A program made the translations under genes and the position numbers. This document shows positions 1-13,773 of a stretch of 64,000 bases of DNA, in pieces; position 1 is the first letter of the stretch, and the number at the start of each line of letters is the position of its first letter. The stretch comes from Paramecium pentaurelia (Eukaryota > Ciliophora > Oligohymenophorea > Peniculida > Parameciidae). Location: assembly GCA_905183005.1 (NCBI GenBank), contig CAJJDO010000005.1:828641-892640 (forward strand), given 5' to 3'. The notes beneath the pieces are model-generated. The model was not told the DNA's origin. It did not search any database and saw only the letters and a list, made by a program, of their open reading frames with translations.

Positions 1-655
1 TTATCTTGTTTTAGCTTTATAAATCTTTAATTAAGGTTTGAATGTGATTGGTTTTTTCATTCAAATATTTAGAACTATCTTTAATAGAAATATTTAAATA
101 AAATAATTGTCAACTTAATATATAAATGATTTCTATCGTATTAGTTTAGCAGGCAAAAATTAAGCTATTGCTTTAATTTTAGATTAGGTTGCTCCATTTA
201 ATGTTGATATAATTCCAAATAATTTTATTATGAGATTTTTAATGCCTAATTAAGCAGGAAAAGCTATTAATTCTTCAATAAAAGGATATTTAATTTAATT
301 TCTTTTTGAAGATTTACCATAAATTATTATTCTAATTATATTTCTAATAAAATAAGCTATTAAAAATGGTGATCTAAAATGGAATATTATAATAACTTTA
401 CTGACATCATCATTAGCTGTGATTACATCATTTTATAAGTAATATTATATTTTATTTATTAGATTTATGTCAATCAGACCAACTTATTTATAATAAGAAC
501 ATTTTGATGAATTATCAGACAAAAAAATCTTATCTAAAGAAGATTAAGCCTTAAAAGACTTAAATTAAGAATAAAATCAAATTGAAACATATATAAATTT
601 GCTTAAAAAGACAGAAACAGCATTAAATGTAAATGAATCTGCATTGTTACTTTGA
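1..655 (+). CDS. Multi-pass membrane protein, C-terminal part
   Basis: Open from the first base in frame 2 with TAA/TAG read as Gln, ending at TGA 653-655; the start lies outside the window. About 217 residues are visible. Two or three hydrophobic stretches are clear (about 301-360, 391-425 and 440-470), including an EDLPQ motif followed by an Ile/Leu-rich helix. After the last helix comes a hydrophilic tail rich in Glu, Lys and Gln. A stretch at 439-462 begins GTAATA and ends TTAG, has intron-like length and is in frame, so it could be a 24-nt intron or coding. I do not recognise the family. Membrane location is inferred from hydrophobicity only. Confidence 0.7.
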
Positions 656-723
656 AGTTTCTGTATTTATTATTATGTGTATTATAAATATATATATATA
701 ATTAACTTAATTAATTGAAATTA

Positions 724-1434
724 TCAAGAAGCATGCTTTTCCTCTAGCATTTTTAATTGCTTCTCTAATTTATCAATTTCTAATTCTTATTCAGTTATTA
801 AATTGGTTGCTTCTTCTTCAATTTTATATCTTTCTTTCCTCTCATCATTTAATTCCTTTTATAAATTCTAAATAATATCATTTCTTAAAATATTATAATA
901 AATACTGTTAAATTTCAGTCACATTATCTTGATTATCAAAAATATCAGATTCTTATATATTATTAATATTATACATTCCAAACTATTTTTAATGATTTAC
1001 AATTTTTTGATCATTTCTTCACTCCACTACTAAATTTCATTTTATCCTCCAAAATCTGCCTATTCATTAAATTCTATAAGCTCTCGATATAATTTTTATG
1101 ATAGCTCAGTAATCTAATCCTATTTAATAGATGGTATTTTTTGTATTTCTTATCTTTCTACTCTTTCTTGTTTTTATTCTTTAGGCAAAAGCAAACGAGA
1201 AGCACTATAATTATAATATATTAATGAATACCTTTAACTTTTTTATAATTTTGGTTAAGGAGCAAAGCTTGATTCTCTTGTTTCAAAGAGTTTTGGTGTA
1301 AGAGTCTCCTCAATCTTAAAACTTTTTTATTTATTCAATTTATTTAGTTCACAATGCTTTGAAAACAATCCAGGCTTTATGTTACTTCCCAAACCACTGG
1401 GTGACAGTATTAATTAATTATTTTTTTTTTGCAT
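724..1434 (-). CDS. Unknown coiled-coil protein
   Basis: Reading leftwards from ATG at 1432-1434 to TGA at 724-726 gives about 221 residues after removing introns at 952-974 (23 nt) and 884-905 (22 nt). Both introns restore one continuous frame. The N-terminal half is basic and low in complexity. The last 80 residues form a strongly charged heptad-like helix ending KMLEEKHAS. No catalytic motif is visible. It is convergent with the gene that ends at 655, about 70 nt away. The function is unknown; a structural role is only a guess. Confidence 0.75.
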
Positions 1435-1512
1435 ATAAACTTAATAAAATTAAAACAAAAAACTACTTAAAGTTAGAGTTATATACTCATTACAAATAAT
1501 TCATAGTCTAAT

Positions 1513-2296
1513 TCATTCGACAATATTTGAAAATTCAACCTTACCATTATCAAATAGTAAATATTTTTGAACTTAATTATTTCTACTTAATGACCCTTTG
1601 GTTTTTCTATAATACAATGATATCAAAATCAATCCTATTATTGATCCTGCACCCATCCAAAATGAAAATCCAAAGTATTTTATTTCTAAATATGGCTAAA
1701 TCAATTGGATTACTTTGGTTATATTAAAATAAAGAAAGAATTGTGAAAAAATATCCAACATATCCACATATCAATAGTAAAATAAATACTACTTGAAGTA
1801 ATTTGCCTTTCAATTTACATAATACACAAGGATTGCCTTTTTTTAAATAAATGATTAGACGAATAACTTCTAAAATCTGTATATTCAATTTCCTTACTTA
1901 AACTAAAATTGCAAATACGATAAAACAAAAACAAATAAATCCAACATCTCTCATATCACTACATAATAAATTATTAGTGACATTCATATTTTCACAAAAC
2001 TCTGAATATCTTATATATTATTCAATATAAATTAGTTAAATCCATATTTCTTCTTTTTCTTCTATCTAAAACTAATACCAATTTTTGAATGATAATGCTA
2101 ATATTTATACTAAATAAATCTTATTGAAATATAATTTACCACTCATTCCAAGTATTTCTACTATTAAGATGAAAAATAATCTTTTTTTAAGTATTTTCAT
2201 TTTATTTCTTCTCATTTATTTCAGAACATCTAATACACTCTGATGTTGATTTCCAGTAGAATCATTGATCAAATGCTTTTAATTGTTTGAAGCCAT
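1513..2296 (-). CDS. Unknown membrane protein
   Basis: ATG at 2294-2296, TGA at 1513-1515, one 28-nt intron at 1686-1713; about 251 residues. After a short polar N-terminus (MASNNQKH) there are hydrophobic segments near residues 45-60, 130-150 (FICFCFIVFAIL), 185-205 (FILLLICGYVGYF) and 220-240 (GAGSIIGLILISLYY). A Cys pair (CVLC) sits between the second and third. The tail is short and hydrophilic, ending NIVE. This looks like a four-helix integral membrane protein. I do not recognise the family. Confidence 0.75.
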
Positions 2297-3668
2297 TTTT
2301 TACTATTTCCTAATTTTATTCTTGCTAATACTATTAATGATAAATAAATTAAACACCATAACTATTCAATAAATATGAGAAATTTTATATTAATATAGAA
2401 CTTAAATTAAAATATATTCAACATCGTTCAAAAATTTTTAATTTTATACAACTTTATCAAATTCAATATAATTAATAAAACCAATTGAATGTCTCTAATT
2501 AAATAATTCCCCAAAAATTCTATATTAATTTTAATTTTATCTCAAAATCATTCAAGAAAAATAACTAAAAATTTATAACCTTAGGATCTAAAAAACATTA
2601 TTTTAAATCATTTCCTTCATAATTGAAACCAAGTTTATTAATCTATTTTTTTAATCAATCATTTTAATCTTATTCATATTTAATAATCCATATTAAAAAA
2701 CTATTAAAATTTTCAATTTTTAGACTAAAATTTAATATACATATTCTTTCACAAATATATAACATTTTCTTTACATATCCATTAATGATAATGATATTTC
2801 TATCTTATTCTCTCCTCTCCATTAAATTATTATTGTGTATAAATCTTAATTTACTATTTGAAACTTTTATCTGTTAATTTACTTTTTTTCATACAATCGG
2901 TTTTATTTTGAAAAGAGGTCTAAAAATTATTGAATTATTTGGATAATATTATTTTCTATTAATGCTAATTTTCAAGTATTTATATGATAACTTCATTCTC
3001 ATTATATATTTTTTTATAACAGTTTTTAGTATTACTCCTATAAATATATTTACCTACTTAATAATAAGGTTAGAAAATATTTCAATGATTTTTTTAATGA
3101 ATAATTATAAATGTGGCATGGTTAGATGTCTAGGTAAAAATTAGAAATATAAAACTAAAATTTATATCCAAAATGCTTTCCAGAATCAAAATATTTTCAG
3201 TAAAAATAATTGATATAATAAATTAATAAACTTATTGAGTTTAATATAAATTAAAACGTGTATTTTAATTGAATTATTTATCTTAAATGATTTTAAATTA
3301 TATTTTACTTAGCCTATATACTTTATTGAAAAGAGAAATTGTTAATGATGAAATAAAATATTATTGAAGTATTTACTTATTTTCAAATAAAAAAATGATT
3401 GTTGTTTTCTTTTAAAATTAATTAAAATAATTGGATTAAATAATTAAAACTATATTATAAATTAATATTAATTGAGCTCAATAGATCAGTTCTCAATTGT
3501 TAATCTTTCTTCTTTGATCTCAATTTATATTAAAAGTACTCTTTAATCCTAAATAGTATTATAATTGATTTCATCTCTTAAAAAACCATCAATTTTGCTT
3601 ATTTTTGTTATAACAAAAAAAATTTTATTTTAATAAATATATGATTGATCAAATAATTATATATGGAT
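2297..3668. other. Gene-poor AT-rich stretch
   Basis: About 1.4 kb without a convincing reading frame on either strand in the ciliate code. A 60-codon open stretch at 2962-3144 is hydrophobic, low in complexity and has no supporting context. It is several times longer than the other spacers here. It may hold long untranslated regions, regulatory DNA or eroded sequence. Confidence 0.6.
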
Positions 3669-3848
3669 ATGATTAAGATTTAGATTTCATTTAATAGTTG
3701 TAATTTTAAAGAAACCATCATATTAGAACAATACGGTCATCTAGAACATTAAAAAAAGAGTGATTCTAAAAATAACATAAGTCTGAAAAAAGAATTGCTA
3801 ATTTTGATTAGTAAAGAAATTATCATGAAGAAGGAATCAGAAATTTGA
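3669..3848 (+). pseudogene. Short ORF, possible decayed CTF8-like gene
   Basis: ATG at 3669 opens a 59-codon frame closed by TGA at 3846-3848. The same frame then stays open with protein-like composition (IYIECADETF, then YKGYQTKYMILILTDTY) to the start of the next gene at 4011. The N-terminal ETIILEQYGHLEH resembles the start of the replication clamp-loader subunit CTF8 (LQGxLE), and the downstream part resembles its GKIxxLxKPL region only faintly. This could be a CTF8-like gene broken by one TGA plus erosion, or an unrelated short gene. The family link is an inference. Confidence 0.35.
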
Positions 3849-4010
3849 AATAAAATATATATTGAATGTGCAGATGAAACATTTTCACTCAACTAATATC
3901 ATTTTGTGATTATCTTTTATAAGGGTTATCAAACTAAATATATGATATTAATTCTTACCGATACATATCTAAAAATTCATTATTAAAATCATTAAATATA
4001 GATATATAGG

Positions 4011-7000
4011 ATGAGTATAATTATTAGGTTAATAATAATTCAGCTATTCTATGTGAGTTTATGCTTTAGATCTTTTAAAAACCAGTTCAATAAGGAGATC
4101 TTTCAAAGGTCTTGTCCTTATTAACATTAATATTGGCCAGGCATTCATCCTCATATGTGTGCAGGTAACTTAATTATGTAATTTAAGGCGTTCCAAGGGA
4201 CTGTGGTGGGACAACTGAATTAAGACAGTTAATAGTTAGCGATAGAGAAGTCATGTGTCATCCATAAATAAAAGGCTATGTACTATACGGAAATTATGAT
4301 ACTCATTTAGCTTTAGGATGGTGGCCTTATGTAATGATATACTCATATGATTCAAATGGAAATTTAATCTTTACAACTGAAGCTAAATCCTCATTATATA
4401 ATTATGGTTGCTTAATTGGTTAAAAGTATTCTGGAATTTATAAATGTATATATTGTAGTGGAGCAAATTATGGCCAAAATTGTGCTACATCTCCATATGC
4501 TCTTAGTAAAATTATAAATTATATCTATAGAATGCGGTTAATATTGTAAAACATGTGATACAACTAATTCATAGTGTGCCAGCTGCATAGATGGTCAGTC
4601 TCCATTAGATAGTAGTGATCTAAAATGTACTTTAAGTAGATATTATAATAATTTTAAGCATGCTAGACAGGTCATAAAACTTGCTAATTAATTGATTCTG
4701 TTTATTCATTTAATGGATGTATTGATGGTTATGAATTATTAAATGGAGAATGTGTTTGTATGATTAATATTTTTAAATTTAGAATGTCCAAATAATTGTA
4801 AAGTATGTTCTTCAGGAGTGTGTTCGTAATGTATGTGGCCTTATACTTTAAAAAATGCTTTATGTTTTGAAGATAGGAATTGTATGAAATATGATTACAT
4901 ATATGATTCTGAAGGAATGCCAATTGATACTAATTGTTTATAATGTGATGTAGGATATTTTAAAAAAGGAACTCGATGTGCTTGTTAAATTATAATTTAT
5001 AATTTTAGCTTGCTAAGATGAACCAGGATTAGAAAAATGTTTTATTTGTCATAATGAAAATGAATGTAACGGTTGTTTTGCAACACACTATTTAACAGAT
5101 GATAAAAAGTGTGCTCCTTATACTGTTGGATGCAATCTTCCATGTCAAACTTGTTTAGTAACAGATCCAAATTATTGTACAACTTGTTTTTATTAAAATA
5201 AATTAACTGCAAGAATTATTCCTGGATAATGTGTTTGTGATTAAATTGCAGGATATGCAGAATTAAATGGAAAATGTATTTTATGCAATAGTGGAGATTG
5301 TTAAACATGTACATTAAAATTTGGAGAATGTACATCATGTGATCCATTAAGAAATAGAATATTAATTGGAACTACTTGTCCTTGTCTTTAAGGATATTAT
5401 GAAACAGGATTAGAAGATAAAATTTGTTAAAGTAAAGATATATAAAGGATTTTAGAATGTTATCCTTCATGTTATAACTGTTCAGGACCTTTTGATAATG
5501 ATTGTACTGATTGTGGAGATCCAAATGTTTATCATAAATAGTTAGTAAATGGTTAATGTATATGTGCCATAAGAACAATTGAAATTAACTTAAACGATGG
5601 ATCCACATTATGTCAACGTAATAATTAAGTACAATATCTAGCTTGTCATCCAAGATGTGAAAAATGCCAAATTCCAGATGATAATTCATCAAATTAATAT
5701 TGTACAATGTGTATAGTAGGGTAAAATAGAGTTGTTTCTGATGATCTAAAATGTATATGTAGAAATGGATATGGAGAAGATGGAATTATCGATATTTGTT
5801 TTAGTAAATCTCAAATATTAATATCTAAGAATGTCATTATTCTTGTCTTAGATGTAATGGACCATTATCAACTAATTGTATTGATTGTTCTAGTGAAAAT
5901 AATCGATATTTGACTTCAAATAATGAATGTTTATGTGATATACCTTATTATGATACTGGAAAAAACGATGTATTTTGTTATTGTAATTATGAAATTAATA
6001 TTTAGTGGCTTGTCATCATTCATGTAATAATTGTATTAGTGCTGGAGAAGATTTTTGTACAAGTTGTCCTTCAACAAGATAACCAGATAGAATTGGAGCA
6101 ACATTTAAATGCTTATGCAAGGATTCGCATTATTATAGCGATGAATCTTCATTAGAATGTTTGGAATGTCATTTTACTTGTAAAACATGTAATGGAGTTA
6201 AAGAAACAAATTGTTTAACTTGTGATTTAAACTATAGATAATTAATAATATCTAAATGTGATTGTCCTTATGGATATTATGATGTAGGTTCATTAGAATG
6301 TTTATGTAAAAAATATAGATAATTTTAAGAATGCTATTACACATGTAACACTTGTTTTGGTCCTCAATTTGATAATTGTATAACTTGTTCAATTGAAAGT
6401 AATAGAATTGTTAGAGCAAATTAATGTCTTTGTAAGGATGGTCATCTAGAAAAATAATTTGGCGATTAAATATGCTTAAGTAATCATTTAAATAAATGAA
6501 TCATATAGAATGTTCATATCGATGTGCCTCATGTAGTGGAACTATTGATAATTGTGATAAATGTCCAGATTTCTCATTTCGAGATCTTGGACTTGATAAT
6601 TCATGTTTATGTCCTCCTAAATACTATGATTAACCTGAAAATCCAATATGCATAGGTAATATTTAAATTAATTTTAGTTTGTCATTATACTTGCTTGAAA
6701 TGCAATGGGAATTAATCAAATTAATGTACCTCTTGTAATCCATTAACTGGAAGATAATTAAATACATAAGGTGAGTGTTTATGTGGTTAAAAATATTATG
6801 ATACAGGACTATCAGAATGTTAAGGTATAAATTATCAAACTATTAATTTTTTAAGCTTGTAGCAGTCTTTGTTTAGAATGTAAGACTTCTCCAGATAATT
6901 GTACCTCATGTCAACCAGAAAAATATTTAAATGGAAACACTTGTCTATGTAAAACTAAGCTTTAAGGTTTGTCAGTATCTACTTATTCAAGTAAATTATA

Positions 7001-10000
7001 ATGTTTAAGTAATCATATCAATCTCAAATTAGTCTGTCATTATTCTTGTTTAACTTGTAAGGGACGATTCTCTTCAGATTGTGATTCTTGTTGGGACTTA
7101 GATAATAGAATTTAATTAGGTACAACTTGCATCTGTAAAACCAATTACTTAGATATAGGGATAGCTAAATGCTCTTGTACTAAATAGATTTATTTTAGAA
7201 TGTAATTTTAGATGTCAAACTTGTGCTGTATTAGATACCTTATGCTTATCTTGTCCTCCTTTAAGCTTAAGAGTATTAATAAATTCCTAATGTTAATGCT
7301 AATAAGGCTATTTCGATGATGGAATAAATATTATTTGTTAAAGTAACTACAAAATTTATTTAATAGAATGCCATTATTCATGTTTAACTTGTTCTTAAGT
7401 AGCAACAAGATGTGTTACATGTTCAACAACATCAAAAAGATCATTTAATAGTATTTTAAATTCATGTTTATGCAATGATAATTATTATGATATAGGAGTA
7501 GAGATATGCTCATAATGTCATTATTCCTGTTTGAATTGCTAAAATTAAGATGCAAATTAATGTAAATCATGCATAGATTAGAATATTTCTTTTAGGATTT
7601 ATAATGGAGGAATATGTTAATGTATTACAGGTTATTATGATGATGGAACATCAGCTAATTGTAAGAAATGTTCTATTAAATGTGCTGCTTGTTAAAATTA
7701 ATCATATTTTTGTACTTAATGTCCAATTACACGACATTTGAATGGAAATTAATGTGATTGTGATTCTAGTTATTATGATACTGGAGAAGAAAAATGTTTT
7801 AAATGTGATTAGAATTGTGTTAATTGTATTACTAATTCAACAACTTGTACTGAATGTGATAAATCATAATTGAGAATTTTAAATAATTTAACTCATAAAT
7901 GTTAATGTTAGATAGGCACAACTGAAATTAATGGAATTTGTTAATATTGTGATATTACTTGTAAAACATGTTTAAATTCTATGACTAATTGCTTATCTTG
8001 TGGTTTATTCAAATAATTATAAAACAATACATGCATATGTATTGAAGGAACATATGAAACAGGGATTGATAAATAATGTTTATTATGCAATCAAAAATGC
8101 AAAACATGTATCAATCAAGATAATTATTGTTTAACTTGTTCAGATGATGATTTTAGAATATTTTAAACTGGTAATTAATGTGTTTGTAAGGATGGATATT
8201 TTGAAAATTCATCTAATTAATGTATTTAATGTGATTAGAGTTGTCTTACTTGTTAAGGTAGTTCTACATATTGTTTATCATGTAATCCTGCATATAATTT
8301 ATAATTAAGTAATTAAAATAAATGTATATGTACATCTGGTTATTATTTTAATACTTAAACTAAGAAATGTGAAAGTATATCATTTTATTTTATTAATCAT
8401 AGTCTGCAATATAACATGTAAAGAATGTTAAAATTTATCATAATGTATTGAATGTGATCCCATAACTAGATATCATGATCCAGATATTTTTTAATGCCTA
8501 TGCAAAGATGGGTTTTATGAAGCCAATCAAAAAATGTGTTAATGTAATTAAGTATATTGAATTTTAGAATGTGATGTGACTTGTAAAACATGTATAAATT
8601 AATCAATAAAATGTTTAACATGTGAATCAACTTATTTTAGAGTTTTTAATAATTCAAACAAATGTCTCTGTTTTGATGGTTACTTTGATATTGGTATTGA
8701 AATATGTCAGAAATGCAGTAATTTATGCAAAACATGTTAATCAAGTTCATCATAATGTTTGTCTTGTTATGAGACTGAATAGATTAGAATATTAAATGGT
8801 AATACATGTATATGTAAATCTGGATATTTTGATAATGGATAACTAATATGTGAAAGTATTATTATCTATTAATATTTTTAGATTGTTCAAAATCTTGTTT
8901 AACCTGTTAAGGAAAGAGTGATTATTGTACAAGTTGTGATATCAATATGAATAGAATTGATCAATCTGCAATTCATAAATGTCCTTGTTAAACCAATTTT
9001 TTTTAAGATGAAAATGAAATGTGTCAAAGTATTTATTATTATATTTCTAGAGTGCCATATAAAATGTTCTGATTGTATTTAAAGAGCAGATAAATGCATA
9101 AGTTGCAAGCCATCAAATACATCTAATCGATTAACTATTACATAAAATTGTGATTGTAAAGATGGTTATTATGATGATGGAGTATAATTTTAATGTTAGA
9201 AATGTAATTATCAATGTAAGACTTGCATCTAATCATCATCAAATTGTCTTATTTGTTTTAGTAATTTGAGAGTTGGAATTCCTGCTTGTAATTGCAAAGC
9301 TGGATATTTTTAAAATGAATAATATACTTGTGAATGTAATTATAATATAAATTTATTTAGCATGTGATAATTAATGTAGTACATGTGAATAAGTACCATC
9401 AAATTGTACAAGCTGCAAAGGCAATAGAATAAATAAATAATGTGATTGTTAAGAAGGCTATTTTGAAGCAGGATAACCAGATTGTATATGTAAACAAATT
9501 TAAAATATTATTTAGAATGTGATTTTTAGTGTTTGACTTGCTAAGGAAACTAATCTCATTGCTTGTTATGTAAAGGGGATCGGAATAATATTCCAATTTG
9601 TAATTGTTAAGATGGATTTTATGATGATTATTAAAGTATAAATTGCCTTTAATGCGACTAATATTGTAAAACTTGTAATCTTGATGGTTGTTTAACATGT
9701 AATGGAAATAGAGTGTTATCAGATGAAAGAGTTTGTGATTGCCCTTTGGATTCAATTAGCCATACAGATACTCCATGGTGCTCAAGTATATTAATATATC
9801 TAAAATTTATAGATTGTGAAGTTGCTATCTTAAATATAAGATTTTCTGATGATTTACTTTCAATTAAAGTGATATTTGATTTTTCTTTAAATCCAAATTA
9901 TTTTTAATCTTAGTTTTAAGAGAATATTTGTTTCAAATTTTTAGCTGATTAAACTATTAAATAGTTAGGAAATAATCCAGATTGTAAATTAGATTAGGAA

Positions 10001-13000
10001 GATGATAAATAATTAATAATAAAATTAGGGTCTAATGCTACAATAATACCAGGAGATTCAATTATATTTATTGATTACTCTATTGGTCATAAAGACTGTT
10101 AAACAACATTAAGTTAATTTATTTTTAATTAAGTAAAACTTCCTATTAATTTATTATCACCCATTATTGAATATGAAATACCTCAATATATACTTAATCC
10201 ATGTGATGATAACATAATTTTTATTAAATCAAAAAGTCAACATGGCCTACGTAGCATAATAAGCATTACATGGTCTTATTTACTAATAGGATAAAGTGGA
10301 AATGCTAATTTGGAAGAATTTGTTTTAGAACAAACTAATCTATAATAATTAGATCTAATTATACCTATTTAAACTCTACCAAAATAATCAAAAATTACCT
10401 TTCTTGTTGAATTTCAAAATTTTATTAATTAAAAAGGATAATAACAGATTCAAGTTTAAACTCATTCTGGATAATTACCAACAGTTCTTTGGTTAGGAAA
10501 GAAATAATATTATACTTTTGAAATAATTGCATTATAATTTAAAATTTAGAAAAAATTTTGTTCTGATTCAAACTAAATTTAAAATGATAAATCATAATAC
10601 TAAGTATCATTAGTTGAAGTTCACAGAAATACTTCTAATTCCAGAGCATCAAGAGTAGATGCTTCTTAAATAATTAGTGAAAATTATTTTGAAGTGAATG
10701 TAGAGAAATACACATTATCACCTAAAACTGCTTATACATTTAAAATGGAAACTCATGAATCTTAAACAGATTTTTCATAAACCTAAAATATAACGATAGA
10801 AATAAATCAAGGAGGTCTACTTTGTTAGTTTATTGGAACCAAAAAAATATAAAACTATAGAAAAGACTCATATATCAATATTTAATGCAAAGATCTTGAT
10901 ACTTAATATGAATGGAATGAAGATCCTGAAATAAAATTAGAAGTTAGCTGCACTGATTTAACATAAAATAGAATTTGCTCAAATTTTAATAATAAGATAT
11001 TTTAAGTAAATAAAACTGATTCTATTCAATTCATCCCAAAACTAACTGTAAAGCCATATAGTATATGGAGTTGGAATGTCATAGCATCAAAAGAATAGCG
11101 TTAATATTAATTTAAGTATACAATTGTATTTTTAGATAATGATTTTAAAATACTTGATGTTTAACATAGTAAAGGATATACAATAAGACCAATAAATAAT
11201 TATGAAACATTACAATTTGATTTTAATATTTCTTTTGAAGATAGATTTTATTTGTTACAATATTAAATTGCTATTATATATAACTTTGAAGTAATAAAGA
11301 TACTTGAACCATAATATTATTAATATCATTTTCGCTTGTTTGATCATTATTAATAGTTCAGTAAAGGATACTAAATTAATTTAAAATTTCTAGCTTAATT
11401 TACAAATGATATAATACCTAGTTAATATGATCTATAATTAACTTTGAATTAGCCTCCTATTTGCTAGATTAAGTTAGGATCTCAAAGTCTTTAAGCATTA
11501 CAAATATCAAAAATAGTTGCAAATTGTGATTTATAAGATGATTCTCCATTTACTTATTAATGTAGATATTTCTTAAATAATTAAGACTATAAGGATTTTT
11601 AAACTTAAAAATCAGATTATTCTTTGGTTCTAAGTAAGTTTTAATAATTTAATGCTTTTGATATGTATTTACCTAAAAGTGATGGAGTTGTTTTAATTTA
11701 AATTATGGATTCAAGAGGATCAATTACAAATCTTGAATAAAATCTGAATGTAACAGAATTTAAATTTAATTGTTCTGATTTTATACTTAGTAATTTGTTA
11801 TATAAATAAAAAATAATGTTGCTTTTAGAAGTTATGATGAATCATTATAATTAATCTGAATGTATTAAATTATCAGAATAATTATTTGAATATACAAAGA
11901 GCTATTTAGATTCAGAAGATTTATTTGATTAATTATTGGCACTGCAAACAATAAAATTATATAAGAGATTTATAATTGAATTCAATAATTTTAATTCTTC
12001 TAAAAGAAAATTAAGTGAAACTGAATAAGAAAGTTGTTATGATAACAAGACAAAATTAATTTTAATTAACCATTCTAAAAATTTTAAGTATTCCACAAAT
12101 GACATAATCAATTTTGAAAAAGAATTTATAAAATTAAAAAAATTTGCATAAAAAGTTATCTTAGCAAGATCCAGTTTAGAAGATTAAATCAAATAAAATG
12201 ATATATTTATGAATGAACTACTATATCAATCTAAAGAATCAATTTCTAACTCTTTAGTAGCTATTATTCTATTTATTGATGATATATTTAAGAAAATCTA
12301 TTAAACCTCCTTAAAATCTGATGATGATAAACACTAAATAATTGTATTAACAGAAAAATTAATTAATCTAATTGATTAAATTACTATTAGTGCGAGTTCT
12401 TAAGTGTAGGTAAATGATTAACAATTTACTTTAGAAGGTTAATAATTAAATTATCAAATAGCAAAAATAACAAAAGATGTTTTTAATTAATAATTAGGAT
12501 TAGAAAAGGATTTAATGGATAGTTTAATAGTCTTTGTTCAAAAAGAATAATTGGAAATAAATTTTAATTATTTAAATATATCTAACAAGCATATATAATA
12601 ATTAACAACATTTTTGAATTAGTCTTACTTTGAAATTGATCAACAATTTTACATATAAACAAAATTACAAAACTATCTCTACAAAAACTAATACATAAAT
12701 TATGAACAATTAAAATCTGATTACATTGTTGATATAACTGAATACTTTTACTGTGTAGAAACGAATTTACCTGCCTATAGTTTTTAATGTATTCAGTATT
12801 CTCAAAATGGATCACTATTGTTGTGTAACCTATTAATTTAGGAGACTAATAATACATCTATTTAGGTTTCTTGTTAATGTTAATAAATGGGAGTTATATT
12901 TTTAACAAGATATTAAAATTAATCAGAAAATACAAAAGAGATGCAATCCATTTCATCAATTTCTTAAAACAAATATGTTAATTGTAATCTAAATAATTAA

Positions 13001-13773
13001 CCTTTTCTTTTATTTCATGGTATTTATATAGTGTTTTCACTGTTTATGTATTATGAATTGCAAAAATTAGATGTTTCATTAATTAATGAATCCTATTAAG
13101 TCAAGGATCTATTAAAAAAGAATATTATTAGATTTTACAATTGTCAAAGTATTGTGAGAATTTTCAAAATGTCAATAAAAGTAATAATTCACTATTATAA
13201 TTAGTTTATTCATGAAATAATTTGCTTATTTTACTGTGAGGATGTAGTTATAAAAAAAAGTTATAGATTTCTTAAACTTTCTATTTTTTTAAGTATTTTA
13301 ATACCATTATCTTATTTTGAAACTTTTCTTATGGCAGAAGAAACTTTGATTTCTATGATAATCATCAATTATTTAATATTGCTTTTTTTAAGAATGATCC
13401 TTAAGATATTTGAAGCAATTTATAGATTTTAAGGGAAGTATCAGAATTTTGTAATCATTTTTTATTTAATAATCCATTTTTTGTCATACTTGTTATTAAT
13501 TTATCAATACTAAATCAAGTAAAAACATAAATATATTTTAGAAATGAATGTAACTAAGAGTTAAATTACTATATGTTAATCTTAATTGGAGGCACAATAA
13601 TATTGAGCTATGCTATTTTTGACCCAATTTTCATTTATCTGAGAATTGTACTCTACGTCTCTATCACTTAAATAATTAAAAAATAAGAATTAGATCCAAT
13701 AAAATAATTTTTATATTTTTTTATTTAGCATTATAAATTGGATCAAATCTTTTAGGACTGCATAGATTTATGA
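4011..13773 (+). CDS. Giant Cys-rich protein with REJ/GPS-like region and membrane tail
   Basis: About 3,000 residues. ATG at 4011 starts a signal-like peptide (MSIIIRLIIIQLFYVSLCF), followed by a conserved Cys-containing head (CAGVPRDCGG) after intron 4165-4187. From about 4,530 to 9,780 there are dozens of furin/growth-factor-receptor-like units of about 60 residues with C-x2-C pairs. Many units are separated by 22-31 nt introns; 4506-4530 is one example, and about 25 are needed in all. From 9,800 to 12,850 lies a Cys-poor extracellular region resembling REJ domains (WLGKKQYYTFEI). At about 12,865-12,905 a C-x-C-QxMGVIFLTRY stretch resembles a GPS cleavage site. Five hydrophobic helices follow (about 13,000-13,690), with an intron at 13519-13541. 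TGA is at 13771-13773. The arrangement recalls polycystin-1/REJ surface proteins. The ligand is unknown. Confidence 0.85.

Noticed and set aside
2962..3144. 60-codon plus-strand ORF
   Set aside because: Hydrophobic, low complexity, isolated in a gene-poor stretch; reads on in the ciliate code without gaining gene-like character.
9399..9755. 118-codon minus-strand ORF
   Set aside because: Antisense shadow of the Cys-rich repeats of the giant plus-strand gene, whose repeat pattern and TGA-free frame are unmistakable. The same holds for 4729-4923 and 5372-5578.
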